A stretch of DNA of 42,535 nt from a bacterium. GTDB taxonomy: Bacteria; SZUA-79; Acidulodesulfobacterales; Acidulodesulfobacteraceae. The first letter of the stretch is position 1; the number at the start of each line of letters is the position of its first letter. Below the pieces are notes generated by a model. The model had not been told where the DNA came from and ran no database searches. It saw only the letters and a list, made by a program, of their open reading frames with translations. The position numbers were made by a program, and so were the translations under genes. The stretch spans positions 1-42,535 of the forward strand of contig JAJYRF010000075.1 of the NCBI GenBank assembly GCA_021794255.1, given 5' to 3'. Below are positions 24,962-33,588 of this stretch, one piece after another.

Positions 24962-26044
24962 ATGAATTTTGTGATTGCAGGAGGAGGTACGGGAGGACAT
25001 TTATTTCCCGGTTTGGCGGTAGCAGAAAAAATAAAAGAAATAGATTCTTCCGCCAATATTTATTTTATAGGGACGTCTAAAGGCATTGAAAACAAACTTA
25101 AAGACGAATACGGATTGCAATTATATATAATTAATGCAAGTGGATTTTCAGGTAAAAAAGTTATGAATAAAATTAAATCTTTTATAAATACTTTCGCTGT
25201 TTTTAAAGAAGTGAATAATATATTTAAAGAAATAAAGCCGGATTTTGTTTTAGGTTTAGGCGGCTATTCATCTTTTGCGCCGGTATTTTATGCTAAATTT
25301 AAAGGCATACGCTCAGGTATTATGGAACAAAATTTAGAGCCCGGTCTTTCAAATAAAATACTCGGGTATTTTAGAATAACGGTTTTCGCATCATTTAAAG
25401 AAACAAAAAAATATTTTCCGTTTTCTAAATTTATTTTTTCAGGAAATCCAGTAAGGAAAAGTATTTTAAATATTATTCCTAAGCCGCCTGATGTCAATAA
25501 AAAGGAACTGGCGATATTTATTTTCGGCGGTTCGCAGGGAGCATTGTCTATTAATAGAGCAGTTATTAATTTAATTTCGTCATTGAATGCCGATATTAAG
25601 CAGGAAATAACGGTATTTCATCAAACAGGCGAAAAAGAATACGAGGATATAAATTATTTTTATTCAAATTGCGGTATTAAACGTTACGAAGTTTTTAAGT
25701 TTACCAATAATATGGAAAAATATTATGAATTATCTGATATAATAATTGCGCGCTCAGGCGCAGGGACGATATCTGAAATTGTAGCTATAAAAAAACCGGC
25801 TATTTTGATACCTTATCCTTATGCGGCTAAAAATCATCAATTTAAAAATGCTTATTATCTTTTAAATATTAAAGGAGCTTATCTTATAAAAGACGACGAA
25901 AATCTTTCAAAAGAATTACTCCAAACTATAGAAGAAATATTTTATAATAGAAGTTTATTAAATAATATTTATTACAGCTTAAATAAAATAAATATTCAAG
26001 ATTCTGCATTGAATATTGCTAATTTCATTGTAAATAACAATTAA
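24962..26044 (+). CDS. murG: UDP-GlcNAc:lipid I N-acetylglucosaminyltransferase MurG
   Basis: Peripheral inner-membrane GT-B enzyme that converts lipid I to lipid II. The 360-residue protein has the N-terminal GGGTGGHLFPGLAVAE (7-22), the acceptor-side GLGGYSSFAP, GGSQGALSINRAV at the start of the C-terminal domain, and the donor-binding ARSGAGTISEIVAIKKPAILIPYPYA..NHQ. Length is normal. It starts 174 bp after ftsW. The spacer is AAAT/AAATGAAATAA-type low-complexity sequence, and no ribosome site is visible. Confidence 0.94.
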   Translation: MNFVIAGGGTGGHLFPGLAVAEKIKEIDSSANIYFIGTSKGIENKLKDEYGLQLYIINASGFSGKKVMNKIKSFINTFAVFKEVNNIFKEIKPDFVLGLGGYSSFAPVFYAKFKGIRSGIMEQNLEPGLSNKILGYFRITVFASFKETKKYFPFSKFIFSGNPVRKSILNIIPKPPDVNKKELAIFIFGGSQGALSINRAVINLISSLNADIKQEITVFHQTGEKEYEDINYFYSNCGIKRYEVFKFTNNMEKYYELSDIIIARSGAGTISEIVAIKKPAILIPYPYAAKNHQFKNAYYLLNIKGAYLIKDDENLSKELLQTIEEIFYNRSLLNNIYYSLNKINIQDSALNIANFIVNNN

Positions 26045-26071
26045 AATAAATATTTAAAATAAATATTAAAT

Positions 26072-26104
26072 AAAGTAATAATAAAGTAATAATAAAGTAA
26101 TAAT
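26072..26104 (+). repeat. Three 11-bp tandem repeats upstream of murC
   Basis: AAAGTAATAAT at 26072-26082, 26083-26093 and 26094-26104, all identical, in the murG-murC spacer. Confidence 0.85.
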
Positions 26105-26155
26105 AAAAACATAATATAAATATTAAAGATAATTTTATATAATCGGAGCCGATAA

Positions 26156-27562
26156 ATGGAAAACAGCAATAAAAAAATTCATCTTATAGGAATAGGCGGT
26201 TCAGGAATGAGCGGTATTGCAGAAGTTTTAATTAATTCCGGGTATTCGGTTACAGGATCTGATGTAGAATATAACAATACAATAAAAAAAATTAAATCTA
26301 TGGGCGGCAAAGTTCATATAGGGCATAATTCTGACAATATTAACGGAGCCGAAATAGTCGTATATTCTTCGGCTATAAAAGATGATAACATTGAATTGGT
26401 AGAAGCAAAAAATAGAAAACTTACCGTCTTAAGAAGGGCAGAAATGCTTTCGGAACTCTTATCGTTAAAAAAGGGAATAGCTATTGCAGGGTCCCATGGA
26501 AAAACAACAACAACATCAATGATTTCAAATATATTAGGCGCTGCAGGACTTGATCCTACGTTTGTTGTCGGAGGGAAGGTTTTTGGCATAGATATGCATT
26601 CAAAAGTAGGAAAAGGCGATTTTATGGTAGTTGAAGCAGATGAAAGCGACGGCTCTTTTTTAAAACTTAAACCAGATTATTGCGTTGTTACCAATATTGA
26701 TTATGAACATTTAAATTATTACGGAGGCATAGAAAATATAAAATCCGCATTTAAAGATTTTATAAATAATATTTCATTTCTAGGTTTTGCTTCTTTATGC
26801 GTCGATAATAATATATTAAAATCTTTATTTCTTGATTTATCAAGGAAATATTTCACTTACGGGATAGAACAGGAAGCCGATTATTATGCTTTAAATATTG
26901 AACTTGAAAAAGAATTTTCCCAATTTGACGTTTATTGCAAAAATAAATTTATAAGGAAATTTAAACTTGCGGTTCCGGGCATACATAATATTTACAATGC
27001 GTTAGGTTCTATAACTTTAGCTAAAGAACTGGGTATTGAAACTAATTATATTTTTGAAGGATTAAAAGATTTTCACGGAGTAGAAAGAAGATTTCAAATA
27101 AAAAAGGAAGATGAAAAACTTATAATAATTGATGATTATGCGCATCATCCCGTTGAAATAACGGCAACGCTTAAAGCGGCTAAAAACTGGGATAGGAAGA
27201 TAGTCGTAGTTTTTCAACCCCATAGATATTCAAGAATGCAAGGCTTAATAGATGACTTTTGCAAGTCTTTAAAAATTGCAGATACAGTGATAATAACCGA
27301 TGTTTATTCCGCCGGCGAAATAGCGATTGAATCCGCTTCATCTTTAATATTGAGCGAAAAAATGAGATATGCCGGCTATAAAAATGTTTACTATGTTCCG
27401 GACAAAAAAGATATATCGTTAAATTTAAATAATTTGCTTAAAGGCGGAGAAATGGTAATTTTTCTCGGAGCGGGGGATATAACAAAATATTGCGACGATT
27501 TTGTCGACTCTAAAAAAAATAAAAAAATAAAATTGCAAGACGCAATAGCAATGGTAAATTAA
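26156..27562 (+). CDS. murC: UDP-MurNAc:L-alanine ligase MurC
   Basis: First amino acid ligase of peptidoglycan precursor synthesis. The 468-residue protein has the N-terminal GIGGSGMSGIAE (12-23), ATP loop GSHGKTTTTS (112-121), VVEADESDGSF, NIDYEHLNYYG and DDYAHHPVEI followed by QPHRYSR. Length is normal. It has a genuine ribosome site (CGGAGC), unlike the genes before it. murB starts one base after its stop, so the two are translationally coupled. Confidence 0.95.
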   Translation: MENSNKKIHLIGIGGSGMSGIAEVLINSGYSVTGSDVEYNNTIKKIKSMGGKVHIGHNSDNINGAEIVVYSSAIKDDNIELVEAKNRKLTVLRRAEMLSELLSLKKGIAIAGSHGKTTTTSMISNILGAAGLDPTFVVGGKVFGIDMHSKVGKGDFMVVEADESDGSFLKLKPDYCVVTNIDYEHLNYYGGIENIKSAFKDFINNISFLGFASLCVDNNILKSLFLDLSRKYFTYGIEQEADYYALNIELEKEFSQFDVYCKNKFIRKFKLAVPGIHNIYNALGSITLAKELGIETNYIFEGLKDFHGVERRFQIKKEDEKLIIIDDYAHHPVEITATLKAAKNWDRKIVVVFQPHRYSRMQGLIDDFCKSLKIADTVIITDVYSAGEIAIESASSLILSEKMRYAGYKNVYYVPDKKDISLNLNNLLKGGEMVIFLGAGDITKYCDDFVDSKKNKKIKLQDAIAMVN

Positions 27563-27563
27563 A

Positions 27564-28502
27564 ATGCTTAAAAACATAATAGATATAAAAGAAGTTTTAA
27601 ATAAGAATAATATATTCTATCTTGAAAATGCAGACCTGTCTTTATACAGCACTATAAAAACGGGAGGATTCGCCGAATTGATAATGTTTCCAGAAAATGA
27701 AACAGATCTTTATATTATTTGTAAAATTATAAAAAATTATTGTTCAGGGTTTTATGTAATCGGAGGCGGTTCAAATACGCTATTTAAAGATGAGATTATA
27801 AATTTGCCTATTATTTCATTTAAAAAAGGATTTAAGTATATAAATTACAATATTAACAATATTAATAATAAAGAAAATTATTGCATGGTTAAAGCCGGAG
27901 CCGGAGTTTTACTATCAAGAATGCTTAATTTTACAATAAAAAATAATTTTGAAGGATTTGAATTTGCCTATGGAATTCCAGGGACAGTGGGTGGAGCCGT
28001 TAAAATGAACGCAGGCTCTAAAGAATCAAATATTGAAAATATAATTAGCAGTTTGGATGTTATAACTAAATATGGCGATAAATTAAATTTTAAAAAAAAT
28101 CAATTAAAATTTTCATATAGAAATTTTGAAATACCTGACTTTAATGAAGATGATTATTTTATTATAGGCACCGAATTTTTATTAAAGAATTCAACTCAAG
28201 ATATAATATCTGAAAAAATAAATTTATTTAAAGCAAGAAAGATGGCTCAACCTTTAGGCGAAAGGTCATTAGGATGTATATTTAAAAATCCCGAAGGGTA
28301 TTCTGCCGGAAAAATTATAGACGAAATAGGCTGCAAAGGTTTGTCTAAAGGAGATGCAGCCGTCTCTGAAAAACATGCTAATTTTATTATAAATAAAGGC
28401 AATGCAAAATCTTCCGATATTTTAGATTTAATTAATAAAATTAAAGAAACCGTACTGATGGAAAAAAATATAAAATTAAATACTGAAATAAAAATAAAAT
28501 AA
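27564..28502 (+). CDS. murB: UDP-N-acetylenolpyruvoylglucosamine reductase MurB (Cys at the general-acid position)
   Basis: NADPH/FAD enzyme reducing UDP-GlcNAc-enolpyruvate to UDP-MurNAc. The 312-residue protein has STIKTGGFAE, the FAD-binding VIGGGSNTLF (65-74), GIPGTVGGAVKMNAGS (137-152), FSYRNFEI with the active-site Tyr/Arg, and SLGCIFKNPEGYSAGKIID (235-253). The position usually held by the general-acid Ser (GSxFKNP) is Cys238; Cys is chemically plausible there. Size and lack of the E. coli-type extra region suggest a type II enzyme. A weak Asn-rich insert is at 96-105. It follows murC by one base. Its 3' end is triplicated after the stop. Confidence 0.93.
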   Translation: MLKNIIDIKEVLNKNNIFYLENADLSLYSTIKTGGFAELIMFPENETDLYIICKIIKNYCSGFYVIGGGSNTLFKDEIINLPIISFKKGFKYINYNINNINNKENYCMVKAGAGVLLSRMLNFTIKNNFEGFEFAYGIPGTVGGAVKMNAGSKESNIENIISSLDVITKYGDKLNFKKNQLKFSYRNFEIPDFNEDDYFIIGTEFLLKNSTQDIISEKINLFKARKMAQPLGERSLGCIFKNPEGYSAGKIIDEIGCKGLSKGDAAVSEKHANFIINKGNAKSSDILDLINKIKETVLMEKNIKLNTEIKIK

Positions 28503-28536
28503 TATAAAACAATAATATAAAACAATAATATAAAAC
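28498..28536 (+). repeat. Three 13-bp tandem repeats over the murB stop codon
   Basis: AATAATATAAAAC at 28498-28510, 28511-28523 and 28524-28536. The first unit includes the murB stop codon (28500-28502). Confidence 0.85.
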
Positions 28537-28622
28537 AATAAAAATAACATAGCAAAATTATTAAATTATAAAATACATGAAACAAACAAATAAACTAAGT
28601 AAGGCAAAATAAATTCATCATA

Positions 28623-29567
28623 ATGAAAGAAACAATAAAAGATTTAAACATAGGGGTTTTAATGGGCGGTGTATCCGCCGAAAGAGAAATATCTCTTAAA
28701 ACGGGAAAGGCTGTAGCCGACTCTCTTGCAAGTATGGGATATAATGTCAAAAGATTTGATTTAGGCAAAAATTTTTTTGAAGAAATTAATAATATTAATA
28801 ATATTAATAATATAGATATTTGTTTTAATGCTCTTCACGGAACATTCGGAGAAGACGGTAAAATTCAGGGAGTTTTAGAATTATTAAATATTCCTTATAC
28901 AGGTTCAGGAGTGGAAGCCAGCGCAATAGCAATGAATAAAATAAAATCCAAAATTATTTTTAAATATTATGGATTAACCGTTCCTGATTTTTTTTCTGTA
29001 AAAAAAGGAGAAAAAGCCGAGCTGATAAACAAAAAAATGAATAATTTAAGATTGCCGTATTTTATAAAGCCTAATGCTCAAGGTTCAAGCGTAGGAGCTT
29101 CTATTGCCTATTCTGAAAGCGAATTCTATTTAGCGTTGAAAGACGCTTTTAAATATGACGATGAAATTATTGCGGAAGAATATATTATAGGAAGAGAAAT
29201 ACAATTTGCAGTTTTTTCCGGAAAACCATTAGGCTGTGTTGAAATTAAGCCTGACGACAGTTTTTATTCCTATTCTGCAAAATATACAAAAGGCAAAACG
29301 GAATATATTTTAAATCCTGATTTAACGAAAGAAGAATATAAAGCATGTGAAAATGCCTCTGTTTTAGCCCATACCTCATTGGACTGCAAAGGTATTACAA
29401 GAACAGATATTATACTTAGCAATTCAGGAAAAGCTTATGTGCTTGAGATTAATACATTGCCGGGATTAACCGAATTTAGTTTAGTTCCTATGATTGCGCA
29501 GAAACAAGGTATTGATTTTAATAGTCTTATCGAACATATTATTGAAAACGCAATCAGTCGCGATTAA
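28623..29567 (+). CDS. ddl: D-alanine:D-alanine ligase
   Basis: Makes D-Ala-D-Ala for MurF. The 314-residue ATP-grasp protein has the N-terminal GVLMGGVSAEREISLKTG, ALHGTFGEDGKIQGVLE, IKPNAQGSSVGAS, the TRTDIILS segment and the Mg-binding LEINTLPGLTEFSLVP. Length is standard. A short INN-INN-INN insert (about 55-64) comes from a 9-bp tandem repeat. It sits at its common dcw position between murB and ftsQ. Only a weak AAGG lies well upstream of the start. Confidence 0.94.
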   Translation: MKETIKDLNIGVLMGGVSAEREISLKTGKAVADSLASMGYNVKRFDLGKNFFEEINNINNINNIDICFNALHGTFGEDGKIQGVLELLNIPYTGSGVEASAIAMNKIKSKIIFKYYGLTVPDFFSVKKGEKAELINKKMNNLRLPYFIKPNAQGSSVGASIAYSESEFYLALKDAFKYDDEIIAEEYIIGREIQFAVFSGKPLGCVEIKPDDSFYSYSAKYTKGKTEYILNPDLTKEEYKACENASVLAHTSLDCKGITRTDIILSNSGKAYVLEINTLPGLTEFSLVPMIAQKQGIDFNSLIEHIIENAISRD

Positions 29568-29623
29568 TAAATATTCAATTAAATAATTAATATTTAATAT
29601 ATATATGAATATATTATATTACA

Positions 29624-30634
29624 ATGTTTAACAAAAATAGAAATAATGATAACAAAACAAAGGATACAAAAAAATATAGCTCAGGCGCAGGTAATTTTAA
29701 TATAAAAAATGAAAATATAAAAAAAAAGATAGATAATAAAAAATTTAACTTTAACGTTAAAAAAAATATCAGTAATAACATAAATAATAATAATAAGAAA
29801 AAGAATAAGAAAAAGAATGATAAGAAGAGTTTTAATTTTATAAAAATAATATATATTATTGGATTTATAACTGCAGGCGCGGCTATTATTTTTTTTGTAT
29901 CAAATAAAATAAATTATTATTTTTTTAATAGAAAAATATTTAAATTAAAAAAAATTATTATTAAAGGCGCTAACATTAGCAAACAAGAAAAAATGAAAGT
30001 ATTAGAATTAGCAGGTTTTTATTACGGCGAAAATTTGATTAATATAAATTTAAAACGCGTGACCAGGATGATTGCGTCTGACAGATGGTATAAAGATATT
30101 ACTGTGTACCGCAAATATCCTGATAAAATTTTTATTTTGTTAAAAAAAAGAAAAGTAGGAGCAATTTTAAACGATGGCAAATTATATTATTTAAGTAAAG
30201 CAGGTTTTGTTATCGGAAAGGTTAACGGCGAAGCAGGATATAATTATCCTGTTATCACGGGAATTAACGGCAATATTACGTCAAAGAATGTCGGCTATTA
30301 TTTATCAGGGATAAATAAAGCGCTGCATTTTTTAAGGATAATAGACCATTCTTATTTAAAGGGCGAATTAAACGAAATACATATTCAAAAAGATAAAGGC
30401 ATTGTGGTTTACACGCGCAACGACAAAGAAATAAAATTTGGAAACGGAAATATTAAAAATAAATTAAAAACATTAAAAATGCTATTGTACGAAATAAAAA
30501 AAATTAATATTAAATATAATAAATATATAAATCTTGAATATAAAAATGAAGCGGTAGTGAATGTCAATAGCGGTTCTAGAGTTTTACCCGCTAATTATAA
30601 AAAGATTGTAATACCGCCGGATATATGGAAATAA
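29624..30634 (+). CDS. ftsQ: Cell division protein FtsQ
   Basis: Bitopic divisome protein linking FtsBL to the rest of the complex. The 336-residue protein has an Asn/Lys-rich cytoplasmic tail (1-72), one membrane segment (about 73-97, IIYIIGFITAGAAIIFFV), a POTRA-like domain starting FKLKKIIIKGANISKQEKM, and a beta domain with VYRKYPDKIFILLKKRKVGAIL. The tail is very basic and low in complexity, encoded by AAT/AAA/AAG runs. Position between ddl and ftsA supports the call. No ribosome site; the true start could be internal to the tail. Confidence 0.88.
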   Translation: MFNKNRNNDNKTKDTKKYSSGAGNFNIKNENIKKKIDNKKFNFNVKKNISNNINNNNKKKNKKKNDKKSFNFIKIIYIIGFITAGAAIIFFVSNKINYYFFNRKIFKLKKIIIKGANISKQEKMKVLELAGFYYGENLININLKRVTRMIASDRWYKDITVYRKYPDKIFILLKKRKVGAILNDGKLYYLSKAGFVIGKVNGEAGYNYPVITGINGNITSKNVGYYLSGINKALHFLRIIDHSYLKGELNEIHIQKDKGIVVYTRNDKEIKFGNGNIKNKLKTLKMLLYEIKKINIKYNKYINLEYKNEAVVNVNSGSRVLPANYKKIVIPPDIWK

Positions 30635-30694
30635 TTAATTAACAAGTAAGTTAATAAATAATAAATTAAGGTGGTTGTAAAACTTTTGGACAGA

Positions 30695-30700
30695 TATAAT
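30695..30700 (+). promoter_or_regulatory. Possible -10 element upstream of ftsA
   Basis: A perfect TATAAT lies in the 215-bp ftsQ-ftsA spacer. The best -35-like word, TTGTAA (30675-30680), is only 14 bp away, so a separate ftsAZ promoter is plausible but weakly supported. Confidence 0.3.
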
Positions 30701-30849
30701 TAGCTAAATGATAATTTATTACCATTAAATAAATAAATATTAATAATTTAACGGCATGATAATTAACTAATGAAATAACTTATAGTATAGAGTTAAAGAA
30801 ATATAAATTAATATTAATATTTTATAAGAAGCGGTTAAAAGAGGTCAAA

Positions 30850-32082
30850 TTGGAAACCAGCAATAATATTATAGTAGGATTAGATATAGGAACAACAAAA
30901 GTCTGCGCTATTGTCGGTGAATTTAAAAACGGCAATTTAGATATTATAGGTTTAGGCTCCAGTGCTTCTAAAGGATTAAGAAACGGAGTCGTAAATAATA
31001 TTGAAAATACTGTAGATGCTATCGCAAAAGCTATAGAAGAGGCTGAACTTATGGCAGGATATCAAATTAACGAAGTTATTGTTGGAATTGCAGGCTCTCA
31101 TGTCAGAGGCTTTAATTCAAGAGGAATAGTTGCCATTAAGAGCAGAGAAGTTACGCAGCAGGATGTTGACAGGGTTATGGAAGGAGCTAAATCAATAGCC
31201 ATTCCTTTAGATAACGAAGTTATACATATAATTCCGCAGGAATATATTGTAGACGAACAAGATGATATAAAGCAGCCGATAGGTATGAGCGGATTAAGGC
31301 TTGAAGCAAGAGTACATATAGTTACCGTTTCAAGCATTGCTGCCCAAAATATAGTTAAATGCGCAAATAAAGCAAATTTAGATGTGTCGGATGTTGTGCT
31401 TGAACAGATAGCTTCAAGCGAGGCGGTTCTTACAGAAGATGAAAAAGAATTAGGCGTGGTACTGATAGACATGGGCGGCGGAACTACCGACATAGCCGTA
31501 TTTTCAGGCGGAACAATTATACATACTTTTGTTATTCCTAAAGGCGGTCAGAGTGTGACGGGCGATGTATCTTTAGGAACTAAAACAATTCCGCAGGAAG
31601 CTGAAAAGATTAAGGTTAACTTTGGGATAGCCAAAGAATCTCTTGCGAGAAAAGATGAAATAATTGAAATTCCTGGTTTAGGAGGCAGACCTCCAAGAAC
31701 TATTGCAAGGCAGGTGCTGGGTAATATTATTGAGCAAAGGATGGGGGAAATTTTTACATGGGTAAGGAAAAATATTGAAAAGAATGGTTTAGAGAATAAA
31801 ATACTGTCAGGCTACGTCATAACAGGAGGTGGAGCATTAATAGAAGGATGCGCAGACCTTGCAGAAGACATCTTCGGTGCGCCTGTTAGAATAGGCACAC
31901 CCCGCGGAATCGGAGGTTTAACAGATGTGATTAATTCGCCTATATATTCTACAGGAGTCGGTTTAGTTAAATATGCTTTCAGGAATAATTTAAACAAAGA
32001 ACCTATGTTTAAAAAAAACAGTAAGAATATATTTGAAAATATAAAAGCAAGGCTATTGAAATTACTCGAAGACTTTTTTTAA
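30850..32082 (+). CDS. ftsA: Cell division protein FtsA (TTG start)
   Basis: Actin-like membrane tether for FtsZ. The 410-residue protein has the phosphate-1 motif VGLDIGTTKVCAIVG (9-23), a 1C domain with EVIHIIPQEYIVD, the phosphate-2 motif VVLIDMGGGTTDIAVF, the adenosine motif VITGGGALIEG, and a C-terminal amphipathic helix NIKARLLKLLEDFF for membrane binding. The start is TTG, supported by an AGAGG site 7 bases upstream and by the conserved GLDIGTTK position. ftsZ follows after 49 bp. Confidence 0.95.
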   Translation: METSNNIIVGLDIGTTKVCAIVGEFKNGNLDIIGLGSSASKGLRNGVVNNIENTVDAIAKAIEEAELMAGYQINEVIVGIAGSHVRGFNSRGIVAIKSREVTQQDVDRVMEGAKSIAIPLDNEVIHIIPQEYIVDEQDDIKQPIGMSGLRLEARVHIVTVSSIAAQNIVKCANKANLDVSDVVLEQIASSEAVLTEDEKELGVVLIDMGGGTTDIAVFSGGTIIHTFVIPKGGQSVTGDVSLGTKTIPQEAEKIKVNFGIAKESLARKDEIIEIPGLGGRPPRTIARQVLGNIIEQRMGEIFTWVRKNIEKNGLENKILSGYVITGGGALIEGCADLAEDIFGAPVRIGTPRGIGGLTDVINSPIYSTGVGLVKYAFRNNLNKEPMFKKNSKNIFENIKARLLKLLEDFF

Positions 32083-32131
32083 AAACTATTTTAATTAGTG
32101 TAAGTATAAAAGTATATAGGAGGAAAATATT

Positions 32132-33409
32132 ATGCTGGAATTTATTGAAAATGCAGAATTATCTGCAAAGATAAAAGTCATAGGTGTCGGCGGCGGCGGT
32201 AGCAATGCCGTAAATACAATGATTCAGTCAGGTTTAACCGGAACTGATTTTATAGTGGCTAATACCGATGCGCAGGCTTTAAGAACTAACAGCGCAAGCA
32301 TTAAAATTCAGCTTGGCGAAAAAATTACAAAAGGTTTGGGCGCAGGCGCTAATCCTGATGTAGGTAAGCGTTCCGCAATAGAAGACAGGGATAAAATTTA
32401 TGAGACTTTAAACGGCGCAGATATGATATTCATTACTGCAGGACTCGGAGGGGGAACAGGAACAGGCGCGGCTCCCATTATTGCGCAAGTTGCTAAAGAA
32501 ATTGGAGCGCTTACCGTTGCAGTTGTTACGAAGCCGTTTGCCTTTGAAGGAAAAAAAAGAATGATGCAGGCGGAAGAAGGTTTAAAAGAATTAAAGTCTA
32601 TAGTTGACACCGTTATTACAATACCCAATCAAAGATTACTTGCAGTTGCCGGAAAATCGACGACCATGATTGAGGCATTTAAAAAAGTTGACGAAGTATT
32701 ACATCAAGCCGTCAAAGGTATATCTGATCTTATAAATGTTCACGGAATGATAAATGTTGATTTTGCAGATGTTAAGGCTATTATGTCGGAAATGGGAATG
32801 GCTCTTATGGGAACAGGTATCGCTGAAGGAGACAATAAAGCATTGGAAGCGGCTCAAAAAGCCATTGCAAGTCCTCTGCTTGAAGATATAAGCATTGAAG
32901 GAGCAAGGGGATTACTGATTAATGTTACAGGCGGAGCAGATTTATCCTTGTTTGAAGTAAACGAGGCTATTGAGAAAATAAGCGCTGAAGCTCATCCTGA
33001 TGCTACCATAATTTATGGACAGGTTATAGATGAAAGTATGAACGGAAAAATAATGATTACGGTTATAGCAACAGGATTTGGCAAAGAATATAATACCGCA
33101 AATGTTACGAATGTTACGAATATAAAAAAACAGGTTAGCAATACTGCCGATATAAATAATTTTAATGAAGCTAAAGCTAAATATGAAGATTTATCTGCTG
33201 CATCATATTCCTTAGATTCTGATTTTGAGATTCCTGAAGTGCAGGAAACACAGCTAAACATCAGAAGAAACGATGTTATTAAAAATATTGCTCCTAAAAA
33301 TGAAAAAAATGATTATATTTCAAAATTTAGCAAAAATAATGAAGAGGATGACGATTATGAAGATGAAAAATTTGATATCCCTACTTTCTTAAGAAAGCAA
33401 GCTGATTAG
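32132..33409 (+). CDS. ftsZ: Cell division protein FtsZ
   Basis: Tubulin-like GTPase forming the Z ring. The 425-residue protein has [15 protein letters not shown], the tubulin signature GGGTGTG (106-112), a T7-loop region [12 protein letters not shown], an acidic/Asn-rich linker (about 330-412) and the conserved C-terminal peptide [12 protein letters not shown], which binds FtsA and other partners. A strong AGGAGG site gives the ATG. It closes the dcw cluster. Confidence 0.97.
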   Translation: MLEFIENAELSAKIKVIGVGGGGSNAVNTMIQSGLTGTDFIVANTDAQALRTNSASIKIQLGEKITKGLGAGANPDVGKRSAIEDRDKIYETLNGADMIFITAGLGGGTGTGAAPIIAQVAKEIGALTVAVVTKPFAFEGKKRMMQAEEGLKELKSIVDTVITIPNQRLLAVAGKSTTMIEAFKKVDEVLHQAVKGISDLINVHGMINVDFADVKAIMSEMGMALMGTGIAEGDNKALEAAQKAIASPLLEDISIEGARGLLINVTGGADLSLFEVNEAIEKISAEAHPDATIIYGQVIDESMNGKIMITVIATGFGKEYNTANVTNVTNIKKQVSNTADINNFNEAKAKYEDLSAASYSLDSDFEIPEVQETQLNIRRNDVIKNIAPKNEKNDYISKFSKNNEEDDDYEDEKFDIPTFLRKQAD

Positions 33410-33519
33410 TTAAAATGTTTTAAAATGTGTTATAATATATTAAATTTTGTTATTTTATAATGTATTTAATATAATTAATTATGTAAATATTATATATAGG
33501 TATTATATATAAGTATTAA

Positions 33520-33588
33520 ATGACAAGTAATATCAATAAACTTTATGATAAAATTATTATTATTTTAAGTGTTATGTATTATTATTAA
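33520..33588 (+). pseudogene. Upstream partial copy of the radical SAM gene's 5' end (22-codon ORF abutting its start)
   Basis: Bases 33514-33550 match 33583-33619 at all but three positions, covering TATTAA plus the first ten codons of the next gene. Two of the three changes are synonymous (Thr ACA/ACG, Ile ATC/ATT) and the third is Ser/Arg. The copy opens a 22-codon frame that ends with TAA at 33586-33588, immediately before the ATG at 33589 and in the same frame. Termination there could feed ribosomes to the SD-less gene downstream, or it may be only a duplication scar. Confidence 0.75.
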
